From the NCBI GenBank assembly GCA_021201235.1, contig JAJQFI010000027.1:62001-126000 (forward strand): 64,000 nt of DNA, written 5' to 3'. Positions 1 to 8,450 of this stretch are shown one piece after another (position 1 is the first letter of the stretch; each line of letters begins with the position of its first letter). Below the pieces are notes generated by a model. The model was not told the origin of the DNA, did not search any database, and was given only the letters and a program-made list of their open reading frames with translations. The position numbers were made by a program, and so were the translations under genes. This DNA comes from Oscillospiraceae bacterium. GTDB lineage: Bacteria; Bacillota; Clostridia; Oscillospirales; Ruminococcaceae.

Positions 1-208
1 CCTCCGAAAGGCGACGGAAGCTCTTGACTTCGACCCGGTTGAAGCCCTTCGCACCGAGCTCGTTATAGAGCATCTTGTCGAACTCAAAAGAAAACTGGTC
101 GGGGATGACGCACAGGACGTCCTTGCCATCCTGCAAAAGTGTCCTGATTTCTTTAGCGTACATGACCATTTTTTCGTCCGGATATCCGCCGGTTACAATT
201 CTCAGCAT
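1..208 (-). CDS. addB: AddB-like helicase/nuclease subunit, N-terminal fragment
   Basis: The gene runs off the left edge, so only about 69 N-terminal residues are visible. AddB is the second subunit of the AddAB helicase-nuclease that resects double-strand breaks for RecA. The segment VIPDQFSFEFD followed by VKSFRRLSE is the usual start of AddB. The family normally has a GxSGSGKT P-loop after the first strand; here that stretch reads TGGYPDEKM, so the P-loop looks lost. Start chosen at the ATG preceded by AAGGGAG; an in-frame ATG 18 bases upstream overlaps that ribosome site. Family assignment is by recognition of a short fragment. Confidence 0.7.
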   Translation of the reverse strand, partial: MLRIVTGGYPDEKMVMYAKEIRTLLQDGKDVLCVIPDQFSFEFDKMLYNELGAKGFNRVEVKSFRRLSE

Positions 209-270
209 GGTTCTCGCTCCCTTCATGATATTTATATTTTACAGCATAAGCAGAATAAAGTCAATAATGA

Positions 271-873
271 CTATGTTCCCACAAGACTTTTGCTGTCGCT
301 AAAGAAACTCTTGACTTTCTGCCAGAGTTCATAGCAGAAGAGCTTGTACTTCACTTTTTCCGGCTCGCTGATGATTGTCAGATCATCGTCGTCGAGGGCT
401 TCACAATCATCTATGGAAATCGCTCCCGAGATGCAAAGAGACGGATAGAGGACGCACCACCAGTTCTTGCCCTCTGCTTCGCCGATGAAGACACAGAGGG
501 CGTCATAGTAGCCTTCGGGAAGGATGAAATCGTCGTATTCCCGTCTGTCCACAAGAACATTTTCATACGAAACGGTGACTCTGAGGCTTGTCACGGATCT
601 GGCAACCTCGGCAATTTCTTCGATATGCGAGGTTATTAAGCCAACGGCTTCGGACTTGGATTCTGCTTCGGCTGTGAGCTCCGAAACATAAGCCAATACC
701 GCATCCCGGACTTCGAGCTTTTCCGACTGATCCTCCTCGCTGTCGGAATTGGCGACGACATGGAGGCGAACGAGCTTCGAGGTGGTGTTTTCTACTTCGA
801 CCACACCCGTCACTCCACGGGTTATCAGTGAAAGTATCAGCGCCAGAAGTATGCTTATCGTGATTTTTTGCAT
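271..873 (-). CDS. spoIIR: Stage II sporulation protein R
   Basis: 200 residues with an N-terminal hydrophobic signal/anchor (residues 5-24), so it is exported. SpoIIR is made in the forespore and signals across the septum to activate SpoIIGA, which processes pro-sigma-E in the mother cell. Family hallmarks visible are VANSDSEEDQ near residue 40, LPEGYYDALCVFIGE near 118, and GKNWWCVLYPSLC near 135. It lies between the MreB-family gene and addB, all on the minus strand. Its presence indicates an endospore former. Start is the ATG after an AGGCGG ribosome site. Confidence 0.92.
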   Translation of the reverse strand: MQKITISILLALILSLITRGVTGVVEVENTTSKLVRLHVVANSDSEEDQSEKLEVRDAVLAYVSELTAEAESKSEAVGLITSHIEEIAEVARSVTSLRVTVSYENVLVDRREYDDFILPEGYYDALCVFIGEAEGKNWWCVLYPSLCISGAISIDDCEALDDDDLTIISEPEKVKYKLFCYELWQKVKSFFSDSKSLVGT

Positions 874-930
874 GTCAGTGTTATCCCGCCTTTCGGAAAG
901 AATTATTGGCAGGAAATGGAATTAATATTC

Positions 931-965
931 AATAAAAATTGACCCACATTCAGATGGGTCAATTT
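931..965 (-). terminator. Intrinsic terminator after mreB-family gene
   Basis: An 11-bp stem, AAATTGACCCA pairing with TGGGTCAATTT around an 8-base loop, is followed on the minus strand by a T-rich run. It sits 20 bases past the stop codon of the MreB-family gene and separates it from spoIIR. Confidence 0.85.
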
Positions 966-984
966 CAGAAAACACAGTTTACTT

Positions 985-1992
985 TCAGTAAACTGAAACT
1001 TTTTCGAAGCCGTTGCGGAGTTTGTCCTGAATCGAGAAGACGCGGTAGGTTCCCCTTGCGACACAGCCGAGAGGGTCGTCGGCGATGCGGCACTTGACTC
1101 CGGTTTCACGGGTTATGTAGAGGTCGATGTTACGGATGAGGGCTCCCCCGCCGGTCAGAATAATTCCCGACTCCATTATGTCCCCGGCAAGCTCGGGAGG
1201 AGTTTTCTCGAATACGGACATGATGGCGGAAATTATCGTGTCGATGTTTTCCTGAATCGCGGCTGTAATGTCGAGCTCACTTACTTCCACCGATGCCGGA
1301 AGACCGTTTATAAGGCTTCTGCCGGTGACGGTAGCAGTCGGTTCATCAGACGACCAGAATACGTTTGCCGTGCTGATTTTCAGCTCCTCGGCGGCTCGCT
1401 CTCCTATCAGAAGGCGATATTTGTCGCCGATATACTTCACTATCGACTTATCAAGGACGTTTCCGGCGCACTTTACCGATGCGGATGCGACTACTCCCCC
1501 GAGAGAGGTCACGGCAATGTCGGTCGTACCGCCGCCGATATCAACAACCATCTGTCCATAGGGCTTGAGGATGTCTGCGCCTGCTCCAAGTAGCGCCGCT
1601 ACCGGCTCCTCGATGAGATAGACGGTTCTGGCACCCGCCGAAACCGCGCTTTCGACGACGGCTTTTCTCTCAACCGTGGTTATACCCGACGGGACGCACA
1701 TTACAATCCGGGGATTGATAAGGCGATGCCCGATAACCTTCAGGATGCAGAGGCGGATAAGCTCCTGCACCATGTCGTTGTTCGAGATTACGCCGTCCTT
1801 GAGAGGTCGGATAACTGCGATGTGTGGGGGATTTCTGCCTATCATCTTATAGGCTTCCTCACCGAAGGCAACAACTTCCTCGGTGTTTCTGTTGAATGCT
1901 ATTACCGTCGGCTCGTTCAGGACTGCCTTGCCGCCGGTCATGATTATTATATTTGCTGTCCCGAGATCTATTCCCAAATCAAGCCTCGACAC
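985..1992 (-). CDS. mreB: MreB/Mbl-family rod shape protein
   Basis: 335 residues of the actin fold: phosphate-1 loop LGIDLGTANI at the N terminus, the MreB signature RIVMCVPSGITTVERKAV (about 94-111), phosphate-2 VVDIGGGTTDIAV (about 150-162), and adenosine motif GIILTGGGALI (about 287). MreB-family filaments sit under the membrane and position cell-wall synthesis enzymes. The gene starts at GTG, with GGAGGTG four bases upstream. It is not next to mreC/mreD, so it may be a paralogue such as Mbl or MreBH; the sequence does not settle which. It lies downstream of comFC with a 21-base gap. Confidence 0.9.
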   Translation of the reverse strand: MSRLDLGIDLGTANIIIMTGGKAVLNEPTVIAFNRNTEEVVAFGEEAYKMIGRNPPHIAVIRPLKDGVISNNDMVQELIRLCILKVIGHRLINPRIVMCVPSGITTVERKAVVESAVSAGARTVYLIEEPVAALLGAGADILKPYGQMVVDIGGGTTDIAVTSLGGVVASASVKCAGNVLDKSIVKYIGDKYRLLIGERAAEELKISTANVFWSSDEPTATVTGRSLINGLPASVEVSELDITAAIQENIDTIISAIMSVFEKTPPELAGDIMESGIILTGGGALIRNIDLYITRETGVKCRIADDPLGCVARGTYRVFSIQDKLRNGFEKVSVY

Positions 1993-2013
1993 TTGGCACC
2001 TCCTGTATTATTT

Positions 2014-2697
2014 CTAATCGCTTAACTGAGCTAAGACGGCGCAGTAGACCTTTTCGGCTCCCCTGTCCTTGAGCACCCTTGCACATTTGGAAAGCGTGCT
2101 TCCGCTCGTCACTATGTCGTCGCAGAGAAGCACCGTCTTGCCGGTTATATCCATACTGTTTCTTCCGGTTTTATAGACCTTCGACGCAAGGATTTTTCTT
2201 TGCTCCAAAGATTGTTCATGCTGAGCCTTGCGGGTGTGCTTCTTTTTGATGAGATTCTTAGCGACCGGTATTCCCAGCTCTTTTGAAAGAAGATTTGCGA
2301 TAATCTCCGCCTGGTTGTAGCCGAGCTTGTTCTTGCGGGTCAGAGTCATCGGCACAAAGGTAATCATATCGCACTGCGAGACGACGCCTGCACGGTAAAG
2401 ATTGTCCCGAAGCTTCGGAGTCAGGTATTTTGCGGCGTTCTCGCCGTAGTGATATTTGAGCCGGAGCACTCCGTCGCGGATGACTCCGTCATAGCTTCCC
2501 GCCGCACAGCAACCGGAGAAGTTCACCTCACCGACGCTAAGATAGAGCGGAAAGCGGTTTTTGGACTCTTCGATTTCGGTCTCGACTCTGCCGGCGCACC
2601 TTGCACAGACAAGCTTGTCGTGCTCGATGACCGCTCCGCAGAAGCCGCACCTGTTCGGATAGACAAAACTTAATAGCCTTGAAAACGCCTTAATCAT
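2014..2697 (-). CDS. comFC: ComF-family phosphoribosyltransferase-like protein
   Basis: 227 residues. It has an N-terminal zinc-binding segment NRCGFCG...CARCAG and a C-terminal PRPP-binding loop VLLCDDIVTSGST, the standard ComFC architecture. In competent bacteria ComFC helps move incoming single-stranded DNA; elsewhere its role is unclear. The start is placed at the ATG with GGAGGGTG seven bases upstream; this overlaps the recD2 stop by eight bases and implies translational coupling. The reading frame is open for 18 codons further upstream, but no ribosome site supports those starts. Confidence 0.88.
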   Translation of the reverse strand: MIKAFSRLLSFVYPNRCGFCGAVIEHDKLVCARCAGRVETEIEESKNRFPLYLSVGEVNFSGCCAAGSYDGVIRDGVLRLKYHYGENAAKYLTPKLRDNLYRAGVVSQCDMITFVPMTLTRKNKLGYNQAEIIANLLSKELGIPVAKNLIKKKHTRKAQHEQSLEQRKILASKVYKTGRNSMDITGKTVLLCDDIVTSGSTLSKCARVLKDRGAEKVYCAVLAQLSD

Positions 2698-4936
2698 CCG
2701 CTTCACCCTCCGGGACTTCTTTGAAGCTGTCATTACGGAGCATGTCCTCAAGGCAGGTGTAACGGTTCATTCTTATGTTGTTATTTATCATAAATTCAAG
2801 CCTCTTGGCTGAGCCGACAATTACGAGGAGCTTTTTCGCCCTCGTGACGGCTGTATATAGCAGATTTCTGAAATAGAGACGGTCATAGCCGCCCAAAATC
2901 GGGATTATGACGGCGTCAAACTCACAGCCCTGACTCTTATGTACGGTTGCGGCATAAGACAATTCCAGATTATCGAGATTCTTTGTGTCGTACTTGCAGA
3001 TTCTGCCGTCAAAGTCGATTTCCATGATGCCCAGGATTCCGTTCAATTTCGTTATGACGCCGATGTCGCCGTTGAAGATGCCGGAGCCTTCCTCTTTGTC
3101 CTTCTTCCACTCGAGGTCATAGTCATTCTTGACCTGCATGACCTTGTCGCCGAGGCGGAAGGTATAGAGTGGAGTTTTTATCTCCGACTTTTCGTATGAC
3201 GGCGGATTCAGCTCGGCTTGAAGAAGCTTGTTGAGCTCGACCGTGCCGAGGGGTCCCTTTCTTGTGGGCGTTAATACCTGGATATCGTCAATCGGCGAAA
3301 AGCCGTAGGTTTTCGGGAGGCGATTGAGGCAGAGGTCAACCGTCAGCTCGGCACAGGACTGGAAATCGAGGCGTTGTATGAAGAAGAAATCGCTGTTGTT
3401 GCGGCTGAGGTCCGGCATTTCGCCACGGACAATCTTGTGGGCGTTGGTGACGATTGCGCTTTCGCTCGCCTGCCGGAAAATCTCGGTCAGGGCGATTACC
3501 GGCACGGTGCCGCTCCTGATGATATCGTGCAGAAGGTTTCCCGCACCGACACTCGGGAGCTGGTCGCTGTCGCCGACCATTATGAGCTTGCAGTTAATCT
3601 TGATTGCGCGGAGAAGCGACTCGAAGAGAAGCACATCGACCATCGACATCTCGTCAACGACGAGAGCGTCGCAATCAAGAAGGTTCTCCTCGTCGTGCTC
3701 GAACCGGAACTGGTCTCCGTCGGACGGGATTACCCCCAGAAGTCGGTGGATGGTCTTGGCTTCCCGACCGGTGAGCTCAGACGCACGCTTTGCGGCTCTG
3801 CCGGTCGGCGCACAGATGAAGACCTTCTGCCCCTGCTGTTCGAGAAGGGAGATGATGCCGTTGAGGGTCGTCGTCTTGCCGGTGCCGGGACCGCCCGTCA
3901 GAATCATGAAGCCCTTTGAGAGAGCCGTATTGATGGCAAAGCGCTGTTTTTCCTCATAGGTGATGTCAAACTCTTCCTCGGCAAGGTCTATTACTTCATC
4001 ATAGTTGATTCCGGTGTCGAATGCAAGCGAATTCATGATTGAAAGCCGGCGGGAGATATAATTCTCAGCGGTGAAATACTCCTTCAGCATGACATACTGC
4101 TTGCCTTTTTTTATGTAGATGTATAAGTACTCTTCCTCGGCTTCGGAGACAATCGTCTTGTTTATAAGCTCTTTGCCGCATTTAAGGAAATTCGAGGCGA
4201 TGTCGATGAGCTTGTCCTTCGGGAGGCAGGTATGCCCCGATAAGGCGTTTTCGTTCAGTACATACTTGATTCCTGCGGAAAGTCGGAGATAGTTGTCGGG
4301 GGCTATGCCCTTGTCCTTGGCTATCTCCTCGGCGGTCATGAACGGGAGCTCAACGCTGTTGCCGCAGAGGATATACGGGTTATGCTCGATTAAAGAGATG
4401 GTCTTGTCGCCGTATTTTTTCCACGCTTTGACGCCGTACATCGTGGGAGTGCCGAGCTTCGAAAAATAGCCGATGACGTTGCGGAAGCCGATTACCTTTT
4501 GGAACTCCTCCGCATATTTCTTCGCCTTTGTTTCGGTGATGCCGTTTACTTCCGTCAGGCGTTCGGGGTGGTTTTCGAGAATATCGAGGGTCTCCTCACC
4601 AAATTTCTTGACGAGAGCTTTTGCGGCGACGGGACCGATGCCCTTGACGACGCCGCTCGCAAGATAACGCTGAATTGCCGAGACCTCGACGGGAAGGGAG
4701 CGGATACAGCTTGATACCTTGAACTGATGCCCAAATTTCGGGTGCTCGGAGAAGGAGCCGGTGAGTTCCAGCTCTTCTCCCTCATCGACATTCCCAAGGT
4801 CGCCGACAACAGTCAGAAGCTCATCGCCCAGGTCGAGGGTGATGACGGCAAAGCCATTATTGTCGTTACGATAAGTCACGCTGTCGACCGTGCCCGATAT
4901 TTTAACTTCCTCAGTCTTTGCCGATGACTTCGCCAT
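2690..4936 (-). CDS. recD2: ATP-dependent DNA helicase RecD2
   Basis: 748 residues, the usual length. The N-terminal part carries an OB-like segment and tandem helix-hairpin-helix motifs (IGPVAAKALVKKFG and the region after it, about 100-190). The superfamily 1B motor follows: Walker A LTGGPGTGKTT (about 350), motif Ia CAPTGRAAKRASE, DEMSMVD Walker B, GDSDQLPSVG motif III, and a C-terminal YAATVHKSQGCEFD motif V and VTRAK motif VI. RecD2 unwinds 5' to 3' without RecBC partners and works in repair and replication stress. It heads comFC in a minus-strand operon. Confidence 0.95.
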   Translation of the reverse strand: MAKSSAKTEEVKISGTVDSVTYRNDNNGFAVITLDLGDELLTVVGDLGNVDEGEELELTGSFSEHPKFGHQFKVSSCIRSLPVEVSAIQRYLASGVVKGIGPVAAKALVKKFGEETLDILENHPERLTEVNGITETKAKKYAEEFQKVIGFRNVIGYFSKLGTPTMYGVKAWKKYGDKTISLIEHNPYILCGNSVELPFMTAEEIAKDKGIAPDNYLRLSAGIKYVLNENALSGHTCLPKDKLIDIASNFLKCGKELINKTIVSEAEEEYLYIYIKKGKQYVMLKEYFTAENYISRRLSIMNSLAFDTGINYDEVIDLAEEEFDITYEEKQRFAINTALSKGFMILTGGPGTGKTTTLNGIISLLEQQGQKVFICAPTGRAAKRASELTGREAKTIHRLLGVIPSDGDQFRFEHDEENLLDCDALVVDEMSMVDVLLFESLLRAIKINCKLIMVGDSDQLPSVGAGNLLHDIIRSGTVPVIALTEIFRQASESAIVTNAHKIVRGEMPDLSRNNSDFFFIQRLDFQSCAELTVDLCLNRLPKTYGFSPIDDIQVLTPTRKGPLGTVELNKLLQAELNPPSYEKSEIKTPLYTFRLGDKVMQVKNDYDLEWKKDKEEGSGIFNGDIGVITKLNGILGIMEIDFDGRICKYDTKNLDNLELSYAATVHKSQGCEFDAVIIPILGGYDRLYFRNLLYTAVTRAKKLLVIVGSAKRLEFMINNNIRMNRYTCLEDMLRNDSFKEVPEGEADD

Positions 4937-4948
4937 TCTGTCACTTCC

Positions 4949-5251
4949 CTATTCAATCTCAAATGCGTTTCCCATCTTTTTCTGCAGGCTTTCAAGCCAC
5001 TTGCGGGATTCGTCCGTTTTGACGGAATCCACGACAATGAGCCGAGCCTTGCAGTCACGGACGGCTCCCGATTCTTTCAGCTTTTCCACAAGCCATTCAA
5101 AGCATTCACAATCGCTTTCGAAATATATTCTGATTTCGGCTTGGGGCTTCATGGTCGTTTCCTTGCGGCAGAAGTGCTCGTTTATGAGCTCCACCGCCAG
5201 AAACACCGCCAAAACAAACAAAAGCCCTATCGCTAATTTTATAAGTACCAT
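4949..5251 (-). CDS. Small membrane-anchored protein of unknown function
   Basis: 100 residues. One N-terminal membrane segment (about 4-21, LIKLAIGLLFVLAVFLAV) is followed by a soluble domain with alternating strands and helices (AEIRIYFESDCECFEWLVEKL ... ARLIVVDSV). The soluble part has a thioredoxin-like pattern but no CxxC, so I do not assign a fold. Start chosen at the ATG five bases after GGAGGAG rather than an ATG 18 bases upstream. It ends 12 bases before recD2 and is probably cotranscribed. Confidence 0.75.
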   Translation of the reverse strand: MVLIKLAIGLLFVLAVFLAVELINEHFCRKETTMKPQAEIRIYFESDCECFEWLVEKLKESGAVRDCKARLIVVDSVKTDESRKWLESLQKKMGNAFEIE

Positions 5252-5346
5252 TCTGACTCCTCCGTACACTTTGTTATTTTCAAAGTATGCCGAGTCGTCA
5301 GAACACGTTACACTGAGATTATACTACTTTGGCGTCCCGTTTGCAA

Positions 5347-5526
5347 TCATTTTTTGTTGGCGTCTACTTCATCACGGGCGAGAAGTATATTCTCCTCCGA
5401 GCGGTTATAGACCCTGCCGTTTTCGTCGGTATAGTTATCAACTATCGTGTTTTCCTCGAAGACGGGGATTACCTCGCCCTTCGGTCTGTAAATGCGGATA
5501 TTCTCGCCTTTTTTGATTTTCTTCAT
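5347..5526 (-). CDS. Small charged protein, 59 residues
   Basis: An open frame starting MKKIKKGENIRIYRPKGE and ending in VDANKK, preceded by CGGAGG at seven bases. It is soluble and rich in Lys, Glu and Asn. No family recognised. It is the most upstream member of the recD2-comFC strand run. The good ribosome site and lack of any competing frame support it as a real gene. Confidence 0.65.
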   Translation of the reverse strand: MKKIKKGENIRIYRPKGEVIPVFEENTIVDNYTDENGRVYNRSEENILLARDEVDANKK

Positions 5527-5588
5527 GCTTAAGCCTCCGTTTCTCGGACTATTTTGCCCAAACGGGACAGAAAAATTCTATTTTTGGA

Positions 5589-5617
5589 TTGTACTTTCTC
5601 CGAAAATGATATATAAT
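5589..5617 (+). promoter_or_regulatory. Sigma-A type promoter for the membrane protein at 5653
   Basis: TTGTAC and TATAAT separated by exactly 17 bases, about 35 bases upstream of the start codon. Confidence 0.8.
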
Positions 5618-5652
5618 GTAAGTACGTTTTTCTCAAGGAGGATGAATCCATC

Positions 5653-6219
5653 ATGAATAAACCAAAACTGCTTGCCCAATCGGTGCTCTATCTCATAGTC
5701 TGCGAGCTTGCCGCGTTTGTAATCGTTATGTTCTTCCCGATGGCTTATCAGAGCATCGGAGTGAGCATGAGCATTGTTTTCGGAATCTGCTCGACCGGTG
5801 CCTGCGTCTGTCTCTATGGAGATTTCGCTTGGAAAGCCGGAAAGAAAGCCGGTGTCAAGGATGCAAGGCTCGAAGGAGTTGACAATTCCTATTTCGGATT
5901 TATGATGGGGCTTATCCCGACCGGGATCAACTATATCTTTGTGATACTCGTTTATCTCTCGAAGTTCAGGGTTATTTCGTATGACTTCTATCCGCTCTAT
6001 AAGACTCTTACATTCTACTTCATGCCGTGGACATACTTATTTGCTCCGAACACGATGGTTGACGGTGTGAGCACCACTATGGCGGCGGTGGATTTGCCGT
6101 GGTACGGACTGCTTATCATAACTATCCTGCCGCTTACTTTCCTCGCTACATGCTATATTGCGTTCTATATCGGGTACAAGAACTACGATATGAAGGCGAA
6201 GATTGTTTACGGGAAATAA
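5653..6219 (+). CDS. Four-helix integral membrane protein, unknown function
   Basis: 188 residues with four hydrophobic segments (about 7-30, 38-55, 85-106, 155-176). A long loop with several aromatic residues lies between helices three and four (about 107-150). The start codon follows AAGGAGG. It has its own consensus promoter and stands alone upstream of cwlD. No family recognised and no catalytic motif seen. Confidence 0.8.
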   Translation: MNKPKLLAQSVLYLIVCELAAFVIVMFFPMAYQSIGVSMSIVFGICSTGACVCLYGDFAWKAGKKAGVKDARLEGVDNSYFGFMMGLIPTGINYIFVILVYLSKFRVISYDFYPLYKTLTFYFMPWTYLFAPNTMVDGVSTTMAAVDLPWYGLLIITILPLTFLATCYIAFYIGYKNYDMKAKIVYGK

Positions 6220-6252
6220 CCCGTTCGGAATAATTCATAAGACAACCTCATA

Positions 6253-6264
6253 GTTTGTACAAAC
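6253..6264. promoter_or_regulatory. Perfect 12-bp palindrome upstream of cwlD
   Basis: GTTTGTACAAAC is self-complementary and lies 35 bases before the cwlD start codon. It could be a regulator site; no convincing -35/-10 pair was found around it. Confidence 0.35.
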
Positions 6265-6298
6265 AAGTTTTGTAAAAACAGATTTCGGAGGTTTTCTT

Positions 6299-7036
6299 AT
6301 GTTGAAGAAGCTTTGGACCAACCGGGTCGGTGCGCTTATTCTTATGCTGTGCGCATTCCTGTTGGTTTTTGGGTTCATAAATACGGCTGACGAGCCGATT
6401 GCGGTTATTCCTGTCGATGCCGAAGCGGAAAGCGTCTACCCGACCATAATCCTTGATGCCGGTCACGGCGGAATCGACAGCGGATGCGTGAGCATTAACG
6501 GCGTCGAAGAGAAGGACATAAATTTAAGCATTATGTTAAAGCTTCAGGGAATGCTCGAGGCGGCGGGGTTTGAGACCATAGTCACGAGGAGCACAGACAC
6601 TTCGATTCATGACCCGGGCGTTACGGGCTTGGGAAATCAGAAGAAATCGGACATGGAGAACCGACTTGCTATCGTGAACTCGGTCGACAACGCGATTTTT
6701 GTCTCGGTTCATCAGAACACCTATACCGATTCGCAATACTCGGGAGCGCAGATGTTCTATACTGCCGAAAGCTCGGAGAGCGCGAAGCTTGCGGGGATTC
6801 TGCAGAGCAGCTTCGTGAAGTACCTACAGCCCGACAACGAGCGTGAGACGAAGCCGGTCGGAAGCGAGATATATCTTCTGCATTTTGCAAACTGCCCCGC
6901 AGTGATGGCGGAATGCGGCTTCCTTTCGAGTCAGGAGGAAGCGGATAAACTGGAAACGGAAGAATACCAGAGCGAAGTGGCGTTCACGCTCTTCTCAGGT
7001 ATATGCGAATATGTTTTCTCGGACTACGGAGTTTAA
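6299..7036 (+). CDS. cwlD: N-acetylmuramoyl-L-alanine amidase, CwlD type
   Basis: 245 residues: an N-terminal membrane anchor (about 11-27) and an Amidase_3 domain. Visible zinc ligands are the His of ILDAGHGGIDSG (about 55), the Glu of NGVEEKD (about 70) and the His of VSVHQNT (about 140), with the catalytic Glu in AECGFLSS (about 204). CwlD-type enzymes strip peptides from muramic acid so that muramic-delta-lactam can form in spore cortex. The small size, single anchor and absence of wall-binding repeats fit CwlD in a spore former; a general wall amidase remains possible. Confidence 0.88.
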   Translation: MLKKLWTNRVGALILMLCAFLLVFGFINTADEPIAVIPVDAEAESVYPTIILDAGHGGIDSGCVSINGVEEKDINLSIMLKLQGMLEAAGFETIVTRSTDTSIHDPGVTGLGNQKKSDMENRLAIVNSVDNAIFVSVHQNTYTDSQYSGAQMFYTAESSESAKLAGILQSSFVKYLQPDNERETKPVGSEIYLLHFANCPAVMAECGFLSSQEEADKLETEEYQSEVAFTLFSGICEYVFSDYGV

Positions 7037-7065
7037 GAGTCCGGGAATCGAAAGGATTGTTTAAA

Positions 7066-8442
7066 TTGGCGAAATCAAGCACTGCCTATGTCTGCCGCGA
7101 ATGCGGTGCGGAAACTCCGAAATGGAACGGAAAATGCCCGAACTGCGGGGCGTGGAACTCTCTTGAAGAAGTGATGCTCACGCCCGCCGTGAAGTCGTCG
7201 GGCTTTTCGAAAGGCTCCGGCGGAGTGGATTTAGCCGACAGGATTGTGAACCTTTCTGACCCCATCGACAAGGAGAACGAGACGAGATACCACACGGGAA
7301 TCTCGGAGCTCGACAGGGTCCTGGGCGGCGGGCTTGTGAAGGGCTCGGTCGTACTTATAGGCGGCGAGCCGGGCATCGGAAAGTCGACACTCCTGCTTCA
7401 GATTTGCGAATATATGGGACGTGACAAAGAGATTCTTTACGTCTCGGGAGAGGAATCCGTAAGGCAGATTAAGCTGAGAGCTTCGAGGCTCGGGGTTACG
7501 ACCGAAAATCTCTATCTCTTAGCGGAGTCGGATGCAAGGTCCATCTGCGAGACGATTTCCAAAAACAAGCCGGACATCGTCATCATAGATTCGATCCAGA
7601 CGATGTCGATCAATGATTTGAACTCGTCGGCGGGGTCTATAACACAGGTCAGGGAGTGCACCTTCCTCTTCATGAGGACAGCGAAGAACGAGGAAATACC
7701 GTTCTTCATCGTCGGGCACGTCAACAAGGACGGAGCAATCGCCGGTCCGAAGGTCATGGAGCATATCGTCGATGCGGTGCTCTATTTCGAGGGCGAGAGG
7801 ACACTGTCATATCGAATCCTAAGAGCCGCTAAAAACAGATTTGGCTCCACAAACGAAATCGGCATGTTCGACATGCAGAACTCTGGGCTCATAGAAGTCA
7901 AAAACCCTTCGCAGATGCTTCTTGAGGGGCGACCGACGGGAGTTTCCGGGTGCTGTGTTGCCTGCGTTATGGAGGGTTCGCGCCCGATACTTGCTGAGGT
8001 TCAAGCACTTGTCACGAAGTCGGGACTACAGGTTCCGAGGCGGTCGGCGTCGGGATTTGACTATAACCGTGTGTGGCTGATTACGGCTGTTCTTGAAAAG
8101 CGAGTCGGGTTCTATTTCGGAAACCTCGACATATATGTCAACGTGGTCGGAGGGCTCAAGATAAACGAGCCTGCGGCGGACCTGCCTGTGGCATTGGCAC
8201 TATACTCTTCGCTCAAAGACAAGCCCATCGGTGACGACGTTATCGCCTTCGGCGAAATCGGACTCGGCGGTGAGCTGAGAAGCGTGTCGCATTTGGAGCA
8301 AAGGATTAAAGAGGCTGAAAGGCTTGGATTCGAAAAGTGCATTGTGCCGAGAAGCGGAATGTCGGGCATTCAAGACGGACACGAAATTCAGATTGTCCCG
8401 GTTTCGAACCTCCGGCAAGCGTTCAGTGCGGCTTTGGACTGA
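7066..8442 (+). CDS. radA: DNA repair protein RadA
   Basis: 458 residues. A four-cysteine zinc finger (YVCRECG...CPNCGAW) opens the protein, followed by a RecA-like ATPase with Walker A GGEPGIGKSTLL (about 92-103), the RadA-specific motif KNRFGSTNE (about 255), and a C-terminal Lon-protease-like domain. RadA extends D-loops by branch migration. The start is the TTG encoding MAKSSTAYVCRE, which matches the family N terminus and has AAAGGA upstream. It begins 30 bases after cwlD, so the two are probably cotranscribed. Confidence 0.95.
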   Translation: MAKSSTAYVCRECGAETPKWNGKCPNCGAWNSLEEVMLTPAVKSSGFSKGSGGVDLADRIVNLSDPIDKENETRYHTGISELDRVLGGGLVKGSVVLIGGEPGIGKSTLLLQICEYMGRDKEILYVSGEESVRQIKLRASRLGVTTENLYLLAESDARSICETISKNKPDIVIIDSIQTMSINDLNSSAGSITQVRECTFLFMRTAKNEEIPFFIVGHVNKDGAIAGPKVMEHIVDAVLYFEGERTLSYRILRAAKNRFGSTNEIGMFDMQNSGLIEVKNPSQMLLEGRPTGVSGCCVACVMEGSRPILAEVQALVTKSGLQVPRRSASGFDYNRVWLITAVLEKRVGFYFGNLDIYVNVVGGLKINEPAADLPVALALYSSLKDKPIGDDVIAFGEIGLGGELRSVSHLEQRIKEAERLGFEKCIVPRSGMSGIQDGHEIQIVPVSNLRQAFSAALD

Positions 8443-8450
8443 TATATTTT

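Noticed and set aside
3324-3959. A 211-codon plus-strand frame opposite recD2
   Set aside because: It is antisense to a highly conserved helicase motor, has no ribosome site, and its composition mirrors the codon positions of recD2.
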